A stretch of 64,000 nt of DNA from Dirofilaria immitis (lineage: Eukaryota > Nematoda > Chromadorea > Rhabditida > Onchocercidae), in NCBI GenBank assembly GCA_024305405.1, contig JAKNDB010000088.1:3614001-3678000 (forward strand), read 5' to 3'. A program made the position numbers and the translations under genes. Below the pieces are notes generated by a model. The model saw nothing but the letters and a program-made list of their open reading frames with translations. It searched no databases and was not told where the DNA came from. Of this stretch, positions 54,508 through 64,000 are shown one piece after another; the stretch's first letter is position 1; every line of letters begins with the position of its first letter.

Positions 54508-57297
54508 TTAAGTCTGTGAGACACGAATTGGATTGTTGGTTGCGCGAAGTACATCAAATGAACAGAGCAACTGATTATCCACGGTCATTATCGCTGCAGC
54601 GTTATCAAATTCACCGCAATAGTGTGGAGCCGAAAAGATAGTCACTAATTTACGATTTGCAAAAATTCATATCCATCTTGGACTACCTGATGTGCTCTAA
54701 AGAATTTTTAAGCAATTTTCGTTTTCTTCAAATTATATCAATTTTTTTCTCCTTAAAATGAATAATTTTCATTTTTCCATTTAGTATCATTTCTAAATGG
54801 TAAAACGAATAATTCGAAATAATAAGCTAATAATTAATATTGTGACGAAAGGTATTGTTATTTCCATTGTCAGTTAATTGGAATTTCGTTGAATTTAATA
54901 ATTTTTGAAAATTTATTGGAATATTATTTCAAATTATAATTAAACAATTCTTTTGGCATAATACTTTCGACTATGTTGAGTTATGATCGTTTCCGATCAT
55001 GGCTATTTTAAAATAGTTTAATCTATAGTATTCATTCACTTTCCATGAATCACAAGTACATCATAAACACATATTACCTTCTCTAAATTACCTAACCTAC
55101 GTTAAAATTATGTTTTATTCCAAGCATTTTTAAATCAACAATAAAATTCATGCCTTACCCGTCGACTATGTTGAGTTATGATCGTTATAATTTAAACTGT
55201 GTAAATGGAACCTTGCAATAAGATCGATATTCATCTCTTGACAGAATGAATTCACCACGTCAGCACCGAAAACATATGATACACCACGTGTATTTTGTTG
55301 CCAACCACGTACCCATTTATCTGGATCTGCCCAAAGCAAATCGATATGAATCGAAGGGTTCGGTGGATCTACAGGTCTTTCAATATGTAACAACTGCAAG
55401 TAAGTAATTTTCGAGAAAAAAAGCTTTTTGAATCAAAAAACTTTATGAAATGAGTGTTGGACAGCATAAGTCATTTGTTATTAAATATTAGTTTGTTATA
55501 CAAAAAATTAGTATTGCTAAAATGTTGTTAGATGAATGATTAATTAAACCTGATCCCAACTGGTCAATTTTGGTGATAAACCACCATGCATGCAAAAGAT
55601 TTTTCCCGCTATTAAAGCGCAAAATGGCAGACAATTGAATACATCCTGACTGATCATTTTAAATAAGTACAAATGAATGTTTGCAAGTTTCAAAAATAGG
55701 AGAAAAAAATCGAAAAAGTAAATCTCTTGTTTAAATTTTGAACTTCATGAAAATTTAAATTGGATTTGGGCATTTCATTTTCATCTGCATTCTGCTTTTC
55801 ATAGAAATTAAAAAATGATTGTTGTATAGCTGTGAATGACTTGAGGAATTCTAAAGATGAATCGCTTTTTTACCAATGAAAATATTGGTGCAATTCAGAA
55901 GTAAACTATTTATCAAATATATATTTTATCAATAGTTAAATAATGATTAATTAGGATACCTGAAACATCTGCCACAAGCGTATACTGTAACGTCGATTGC
56001 ATTCATCGTAAAACCATAGGCACGATTAATCGCAGCGCATTCATGATTTCCGCGTAACAGAAAGAAATTTTCCGGATATTTCGTTTTATAGCAGAATTGT
56101 AAACAGATCGTTTCTAAGCTTTGTTTACCTCTACAATTCTTTAATATTTTCCCATTCATGTCAGTTAAAATTAAGAAATTTGATTTCAATGAAGATCTGA
56201 TGTTGCTTATACATTATTTTAAGATTTTGAAAACTTATATTTTAATAAGCAGAAAGATTAAGTCATGGTTTATAAGACAAATTTAATTTGGTAATTAGCA
56301 CAGTATAATGTAATGCGTCAGATAATGGCGACATGGTATCTGATGATATGGCAATATACCGCATTCCAGAAAAATCTCATAAAATATTAGTGATTCATTA
56401 GTGCAATGATCTGGATCTTGGCATAGTCTATTGATTAGAAACAACTTTTACTCCATCGGAGACTCATTCTCCTCAAATAAGAGAATATACAAGACAATTA
56501 GTTCACGATACGATTGTCACCTGTCGACATAATCACCAAGGAAGACATAATTAGCATCTGGTGGAAAACCACAACGATTGTACAGACGAAGTAAGTCTGC
56601 ATATTGTCCATGTAAATCCCCACATACCTTGAAAAATAGCAAATTTAGTTCTGAAAAGTTTTATAATTTCTTACTTATTTACCGTTATTTTGATATAAAA
56701 AAATAAAATGAAAAATTTTTTAAATTGCAAAATAAAAAGATCAATATGAATCTAGTATACAAATACTATGAAAAAAAAATTTTATCCAGAAATTTAAAGA
56801 TTAATATTATGGGAAGTGAAATGAAAATCTGCTCTATTGATTATGGCAATTTGTATTTAAATCTTTATGCTTATCAGAAAGCAAGATTACTTTAACCGGT
56901 GGTTCAATTTCGATGAAAGGTGGCTGAGAAAGGAAGATTTGTCGTACAGTACCAAGTAATGATGCTAGAATTAATGCAGCATAAATTAATAAAGGAGAAT
57001 AGATGATATTTTTATGCACCGAAAATAAAATAAACTGTCTTTTTTGAATCTTTTTCTTTGGAATTTGCAGGATCGAAATAAAATTAAATAAGAGGAAGTC
57101 ATTAACAAGAGTACAAGTTGTTTGAATTGATTATCAGTATGTTATAAAATAATTTTACTTAAAAGAAAAAAAACGATTATTTTTGTGACTCAAAATAAAC
57201 CAATTTCTTGTTCAGAAACGCATTTGGTAAGTGCAACACCACCGCTTAATCCAACTGATAAAAGACGATCAATGAGATTATCAACATCGAAACTCAT
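54508..57297 (-). CDS. PP1-family serine/threonine protein phosphatase catalytic subunit
   Basis: Metal-dependent Ser/Thr phosphatase. Exons: 57297-57201, 56964-56891, 56627-56521, 56130-55960, 55645-55550, 55393-55212, 54696-54508, about 305 aa. All metal-binding motifs are present: [27 protein letters not shown] and [13 protein letters not shown], plus [11 protein letters not shown] (usual PP1: SAPNYCGEFDN). Upstream is the PP1-typical [17 protein letters not shown] and [20 protein letters not shown]. It is more diverged than housekeeping PP1 (for example [20 protein letters not shown]) and ends soon after CSFDVLRA, without the long tail; such divergent short PP1 genes are common in nematodes and often male-germline, which is inference here. 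Two exons each lack one base in a homopolymer (56010-56013 and 54661-54665); with it restored, [16 protein letters not shown] and [15 protein letters not shown] read through and all splice phases agree. Confidence 0.9.
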
Positions 57298-59744
57298 CGC
57301 GTGATTTTATCTGCCTGCATTAATTGATAAGATGGATAACAATAATTTTAAATGTTTAAAAATTATTCTTTTATGATATGGTTGGCAGTCACGATCTTCA
57401 TATTACTTATCATATTACTTGCCGTTTACAAAAATTTGATGATAAATGTTCCGCATGCAGCAAAATATTTTTAATTAAGAAATTTGCATATCATATATAG
57501 ACACTGGAACCAAATTTACATTTTGTTTTAGATATATTCCTTTTGCTTCTTAAAGATAAATTTTTCAACTGTGAGTTTCTGGAAATAATAATAGAAGCAT
57601 AAATAAAATTATGCAGTTAAAAATTTGATAAAATTTTAACTGTCTAAATTTATGGACAATCATAAATTGTTGATTTCACCATATTGTTTATTACCAATGA
57701 CGCTTTGTTGTTTATTATATCAAACGATTATTCTTTTCAAAAGGTTTTCGGCTGCAAGACTTCATGAAAAATGACATTTCAAGACTACGAAAAATATATG
57801 AAAATGTTTTTCATTTGAAGCCGAATAAGGAAGTGAGGTTATAGAAATTTGGACTAAAATTATTAAATAACTATATCAAAACTATTTCAATAATTCAATT
57901 CGGTACTTTAATATTCTCATTTTGACTTCAATAATTAAATAGCTTATAAAGTTTTTTATCGATTGACATGTGATTTTTGCATCGCCTGCTTCAAGTTAAA
58001 CTGGAAGTAATTTCTTTATTTACGAAAGCTTTAAAACAACTTGAAGCGAATATCTAACAGATATTGAAATACAACTACTGATTTTTAAAATTACACAAAC
58101 AATTTTGTTTCATTTTACCGTTTTCTTAAGGTTCGTAATAGTTCGGACAGTATATTAATTAGAAGTATGTAATGGATTTCATTACCTCTAATTAAAGCTA
58201 ATAAGATACAAAAATCTTTAAGATATCCAACTGATTTCTACGTAAAAATATTTCAGCTAAGCGATTTTCGATATAAGGATCATCTGTTAAAATAATTAAC
58301 AGGAAAGGCATATATTATATCTAATGGAAAACCACACACGTTGTCCTTTGGATTATCAAATAGTGCACAAAATTCTCAAGCTTCAATGTAAATTTTACAG
58401 TACTTCTTTAATCTTATTAAAAATACAAAAAAAACACATATGTTGAAAATCATAGAGGTTAGAAAATCATTCAAGATTTTATGACAAGAATCAGATCAAA
58501 TTCGAAATTAGCTTGAAAATTAGAGAGAAGTTGGAAGAGCAAAGTAAAATAAAATTCTGTGCAAAGTTGAAGAAAAATGCCAGATATAACTTAATACTAG
58601 AATATTTAAAATATTTGAATACGCAGAAGGTTAAGTTAGTCAAAGAATTAATTCATCATAACATGCAATATATTGCGTGAAAATAAGTATAAAAATGCTG
58701 TACACAAAGTTTTGTACCGTAATCAGCATTGATAAGTACTTTAGAATAGTGATAAATATTCAGAGCAATAACTAATAGAAAAACTATGACTTCTCATAAT
58801 TATGACAATAATAGGAGTACTATTTGAATTTCTTGAATTGATTTCTGAATTTCTAAACTTCACATTAACATCATTTGTATGAGTGATTCCATAAGCATGT
58901 ATTTCCACAAAAATGAAACTACAAAGGACATCAAATTATGGAATGTTATTTTCGAATAAATTTATACAAAATCAGATTTGCAAATTGAAGTACATCACGA
59001 AATTTAAAAAGTATAATAATAATAGCTGAAATATTTGATAGGCGTAATTTTCTATTTTTAATCTTAAAGTTGGGCATTTTCTATGATTTCTTAAAGACTA
59101 TTCTTACGAGCTTAATTATTTGCTTAATAAATGTCATATGTTATAGGTGACGATGCTATTGTGTAGTACATGACAGTATTGTTTGTAGGATACAAGTGAA
59201 GAATAACGAAAATTTATAGCAAAAATAAGATTGAAATTCTTGTGATAATTAGACGAGGTTTCGTTTTTTTCACTCAAATTTCGAAAGCACTAAAATTCAC
59301 TGATTGGCTTGGACATACTAACTCTCACTTAAATGCAAATTTCATTGCTTTAATTTCCATCCATAATGAATTCTCATAATCAAAAATTACATGAATATAT
59401 TTTACACAAGAAAGTTTTTACTCTTAATAAATGAAGCTTACTAGAAAGCAAAGTCAGAGCTTTTGCTTATTTTTAATCTTCTTATCACTATTAGACCTAT
59501 TTTCAAAACATACCTTTCAAGAAATTTCTTTAAGGAGTTTAATCAAGTGCGAGAACAACCATGGAACAAAGTTTAATTAGAAAAAGAAGAAAAATTGAAA
59601 AAAGTGTAATAGGGTGAGGTGAGATCAATAAATAACAATAATTGTATCATTCAATAGCAATTAGTATCATTATTTAGTCTCGAAATAATTATAGAAAGTG
59701 AAAGAATGGTAGAGAGAGATTGGCTTCACTACCTGCTATTTTCA
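57298..59744. other. Gene-free stretch
   Basis: Lies between the cal-1 3' end and the PP1 start, both on the - strand. AT-rich, no exon, RNA gene or recognisable repeat seen. Confidence 0.5.
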
Positions 59745-61967
59745 TCATCGTTCACTCATCATTTTCACGAATTCTTCATAATCAATATCACCATCTCCTG
59801 CAAAATGCAGCTGGAGAAAAAATTATTGAAAAATCATTGTTAAAAAAAATTCTGGAAGATTCAAAAATGATATTTCAACTTTTAACATGAAAAAAAAACG
59901 CAAGAATGCGCTGAAACTATGAAAAAATAAAAGCAACAAATTCAATTTTTACGATGAATCCAAATTTCAAAGTTATACCATCTACATCCACTTCTCGGAT
60001 CATCTCGTCTACTTCATCTTCACTAAATTGCATACCCATATGGACCTGAAATGAGTATAAACATAAAAACATCGATTTTATACCTTCTGCCGCATTTAAG
60101 ATTTATTAAATAAATCGAAATTGATAGGACAGATAAGAGCTTGATTAGGCGTAGCAATAAAGACAAATTCATTTCATGATCTTGAATTATATGATGCAAT
60201 AATTTCAAAATCGATGAAACAAAACCTTTATTAATTGTAAACAAATGGCGAGCATGGCAAGAATATATTGCTTTATCATTATTCCAATTGATTGATGAAC
60301 TTCAGATGTGGAAGTTATCAACAAATTTAAAAAGGAAAAATGTTTTCTGTTGCTAATAATACCTCTACTTATCTAAATATGCATTTTAAATTTCATAATC
60401 AATTATTTTAAAAAATTATCAATTTATGCTAAGATCTATGTAAGCTACCATAAAATATCGGAATTCTTGAGCTGTGATAACACCGTTACCATCTTTATCA
60501 AAAACTCGAAATGCTTCTCTGATCATTTCAGAATCAGTTTCCTTCATCATTCGTTTCATCATTACGCAAAATTCTGCAAATTCGATTTGTCCATTACCAT
60601 CGATGTCTACTTCATTAATCATTTCCATTATTTCCTATAATCGGTTATACGTGTTTAATTTGGAATAAGAAAATATTTCTTGCTCATTTCTCGTGACATC
60701 TACTACCTTCCTTCCTGATTTATTCTTTAATTTATTAGTAATTACACTACCATTTTATGAAGTAGGAATAACAGTACTTCCGATTTTTCATCCGCAAAGT
60801 GAGTCTTTGACTTATTTTTAATCTTTTGCTAATTAATCTTCAGAAGATATCGAGTAAGGACCAATATATTTTCTCGAGAAATATCTCTTCTGAGCAGTCA
60901 AAAAAAGCGGTACCAAAACAAATAAAAGTAGACATGAGGAACAAATTAAACTAGTTTTTGATTAATATTATAATAGTTGAAAAGTTAAAAACGTAAAATT
61001 CAGAAGCAGAACATTTCGAGATCTAATTCTTCATAAGTTTTTCTATGTTTATATAATCTGACAAACACGAATTTCGCATACTTGCTCAGTAGGATTTTGT
61101 CCCAATGATCGCATAGCTATACCCAATTCTTTGGTAGAAATAGTTCCATTACCATCTTTATCAAACATCATAAATGCTTCACGGAATTCATCGATTTCTT
61201 CAGCTGTTAGCTGGAATTTTTTTCATGGAATTTTGGTGCTTAAAAATGTAATTTCATATCAACCTTGATCATCATTGGAATTTAATAGTGTAAACAATTA
61301 AACAGTATCTATGAATATCAGAATAATGAGTTTCAGAAATATTAGCCTCTTCATTTTAAAGGTTTAAGTAATCTATAGCCTAATGTGTAATTAAAGTTTG
61401 ATAGCACAAACATTACATATGTCGGATATACGAAAATAAATTCAATGTATAACAAAATTATAGCTTAATTTATAAGATCATAGCTGGAGATACACGTAAA
61501 TGATTTGGACTTCAGTTATTTGATATTTTCACTTAAAATAAAATTATAGACTATGATGAACAAGATAAGTTTTAAACATTAATAATGATAATCTAAAAAA
61601 AAAATTACTTTCATAATTACAAGTCTTTCTTCGCAACTCTATTGATAAATTTCGATGGCAATGAGAAGAAATATATATATTTTTAATTTATCCCCATCTT
61701 CTCACAAAACGCTCATATCAAAATTTAAGTAAATCAATTGGTAGATTGTTTTTAATTAATGAAAATTTGATAAACATTTTAAAGTATACCCTATGCGTGA
61801 TATATCTCGCATTACTACGATAATAAATTAGCCAGAGATTATGATCTTAAATAGATGTTTTAAAATAAGAAAGCAATGAGAGGCGCAACAAAAAATACCT
61901 GCTTGATGATATCTTCGTTGAATTGCATCAGGCTGGATGATTGTTGATGTCCAGCGCTGAGTGCCAT
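59745..61967 (-). CDS. cal-1: Calmodulin-like calcium sensor, CAL-1-like
   Basis: Calcium-binding regulatory protein with four EF-hands. Exons: 61967-61899, 61210-61082, 60634-60449, 60045-59979, 59797-59745; 167 aa, every junction in phase and no frameshift. Calcium loops: [36 protein letters not shown] and [12 protein letters not shown], all with canonical 1-3-5-7-9-12 ligands. It differs from conventional calmodulin by an N-terminal extension of about 23 residues ([16 protein letters not shown]) and by diagnostic blocks such as [28 protein letters not shown] and [14 protein letters not shown], which I recognise from C. elegans CAL-1. The ATG lies one base behind an acceptor (GTTTTCAG), so the transcript is probably trans-spliced or has a 5' untranslated exon upstream. 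Partner proteins cannot be told from the sequence. Confidence 0.95.
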
Positions 61968-61975
61968 CCTGAAAA
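61968..61975 (-). promoter_or_regulatory. Splice acceptor just before the cal-1 start
   Basis: On the - strand TTTTCAG ends one base before the ATG at 61967. Either a spliced-leader site or the acceptor of a non-coding or alternative 5' exon. Confidence 0.55.
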
Positions 61976-64000
61976 CTTATTCAATTATAAGAACTTTATC
62001 TTTCTTTCCATAATGCAAACATTTTCATGGATAATGCGTTCAATCCGGAATAATATTTTTGCTATCTATTATACTTCAAATCATGTTGTAGTCATTCTAA
62101 TTCTCATCTTCTGAAGGAAAAAATATATAATACAAGCACATCACGTTAGTTAGTCTATAAGCCGATAAAAATAATAGCTGAAAAAAATAATAGTTATATA
62201 GAATAATAGTCTTTGTAAATAAATATAAGTTATCAATTCACATAGCGAGAAAATTATCTCAAAAGGGAATCTTGTCTAAGGGATAGCGTTATCGGAAAAG
62301 AATGGATCGAATCAATGTTGACCATCAATTTTAAATATATCGAAGAAATATGTGAAAGAAAATTTCGCAAATGGAAGAAAAATGGATAGAGTATGATTTA
62401 TATGAGGAATAAAGAAAAATAGTAGTTATATGGATTGCAGTACACACTCTTTCCGAATGATATATGATGGATATTTAAAATATCATAGCAAAGAAATCTT
62501 GCATAAAACCTTTAATAATTGGGTAACTGCTTTTAAAAACCTTATTCATCGCTAAAGAGAACATTTAGAGAAAAAGGAGAATTAAAATTTTTTTTCGTTT
62601 ATAGGTTCATTTTTAGCATAAGACTGACAGCTGAATTTGAATGTTAATTAAATTATTCGGCAGTGAAAAAAAATGTTTCAGCCTTCAAATTTAAGTTATG
62701 TATGTAAACTTCTCTACCACTTTAAATTTTTAATCAATCTGAATGGTGAAGAATCTTTCCATATTTAGATTTTAAATTTCAATTAAGAATGATATGAATA
62801 ATTATAAAAGAATTAAATTTTATATAAGAAAAAGCAGAGTGATCGGGGAAAAAGTCGTGATTCTCGACCTCACTTATTGCTCTCTAATCTTTCTCTTAGT
62901 ATATATTTATTCTGAATAAAATTAAGCATTTACATATTTCAGATATCATCAACAACGCAAAAATTGAGATTTGAGGTTTTATCAAAATTTTGTTTCATAA
63001 ATCATAAATTATTCAGCTTTTATCAAAATTTTGATTCATATATCATAGATTATTGAGTTGATAACTATTGACACTACGTTTATTTTTCGTTATGTTAATT
63101 TCCAATAAACAGTTGATAGCTAATAAGACAACAAAGAAGAGAAGGAATGATTTCGACAAAATACTTTGAAGATGAATAATTTTTCCGATTCTTAAACAAC
63201 TGTTTCAGGCGTGCTGACGACAGAAAAGTACGGCGAAATAGATAGCCTAGGTTTATGCATTTTGGTTTTTTTCTAAGTATAATGATAATGAAACAACTGA
63301 TAGTGACAAAAATAACTCCTACATCCTTAATATTGAGACAAAAACTGGAAGTAATACTGTCGAAAATTCTTAAACAGTTGATTAACGGCACGATTATTGA
63401 TAATATTCAACTAATAATCAGTAGATAAGATTGCTACAAAATCTATAATTAAAAGAAAAAATAACTCTATAAAAGTATGAAATTGGAAATTTTACGATAA
63501 ATCGAAAGGCAGTTGATTTGCTGATTTAAAAACTCATACAAGACAATTCATCTATCACAATTATTCAGTATTCCTTGTAAAAGACTAAAAATAGTTTAAC
63601 ACAAGGGATTTTTCAAGTACGAAAAAGTTAGTGGGAATAAGAATTAATAATATGCTTGTAAGAAGTAGAGCGAAATTCCAAATATTTCAAGCAAATCAAT
63701 CTACGCTACTATCTGCTATGTAACACGAGAAACATAGCTTCATATTTTTATACGGTCGAATTAAAATCATTTATTTTTTTTTCTAAATAAATTCTCATGA
63801 TGATAAATAAATTGAACATATATGAGGCTTTTTTAATATCCATTTTCAATGCTGGAAAATAAATTTTATAACGTACATAATTCACGCCTAATACTAATTT
63901 AATGGCATGAAGAGATGAAAGAGAAAAATGGAAAGGATCTACGGACTTAAAATGTCTGTTTGCGTATTAACATATATTTTAAAAACGCTCTTTGTTTTCT
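61976..64000. other. Upstream region of cal-1, no gene seen
   Basis: A 98-codon open frame on the - strand (63095-63391) contains a hydrophobic stretch but has no splice support or recognised motif. This region may hold the cal-1 promoter or 5' exons. Confidence 0.4.
62977..63057. repeat. 40-bp tandem direct repeat
   Basis: Two copies of a unit starting TTTTATCAAAATTTTG and ending ATTATTCAG or ATTATTGAG (62977-63016 and 63018-63057) with a few substitutions, 41 bases apart, upstream of cal-1. Confidence 0.85.

Noticed and set aside
54513..54644. Apparent + strand terminal exon ([12 protein letters not shown]... ending in a stop)
   Set aside because: It is the antisense of the last exon of the PP1 gene, whose - strand reading carries the conserved AHQVV and [11 protein letters not shown] motifs.
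63095..63391. 98-codon - strand open frame with a hydrophobic stretch
   Set aside because: No splice sites, start context or similarity; composition typical of random AT-rich frames. It could still be a 5' exon of something outside the window.

Overview
The window is AT-rich eukaryotic DNA with split genes, short exons, consensus GT-AG introns (donors mostly GTAAGN or GTNNNN, acceptors TTTTCAG or TTTTAG) and ATGs lying directly behind splice acceptors, as expected for spliced-leader trans-splicing. The best-recognised products read like nematode orthologues: a PKC-1-type novel protein kinase C, a CAL-1-type calmodulin and an MTK-1/MEKK4-type MAP3K. I infer a nematode, and from the strong AT bias and long gene-sparse stretches probably a parasitic (filarial-type) one; genus and species cannot be told from the sequence alone.

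Layout. 1-12.5 kb: no gene I can support, with two large microsatellites. 12.5-22.4 kb (+): a PKC-1-like novel PKC, about 18 exons. 25.2-27.2 kb (-): a 7-exon gene of unknown function. 28.7-29.4 kb (+): a weak candidate small secreted protein. 30.1-31.1 kb (-): a weak 2-exon coiled-coil-like gene. 31.8-36.1 kb (+): a BTB/BACK protein. 39.3-40.4 kb (-): a COA3-like mitochondrial assembly factor. 41.3-51.2 kb (-): an MTK-1/MAP3K4-like kinase, 27 exons. 54.5-57.3 kb (-): a PP1-family phosphatase, 7 exons. 59.7-62.0 kb (-): a CAL-1-like calmodulin, 5 exons. The remaining stretches look intergenic.

How the genes relate. PKC, MAP3K, PP1 and a calmodulin are all signalling proteins, but nothing in the sequence shows they are co-regulated; they lie on both strands with kilobase gaps. 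COA3 and the MAP3K share a strand with a gap of about 0.9 kb, which is wide for an operon.

Main unexpected observation. Several otherwise intact and highly conserved exons in four different genes are broken by one missing base, each time in an A/T homopolymer, and restoring one base recovers the family motif. This looks like systematic homopolymer under-calling in the underlying sequence rather than real gene decay. Exon coordinates were worked out by hand from splice phase and family conservation; where a junction does not resolve I say so. I found no clear novel biological system.
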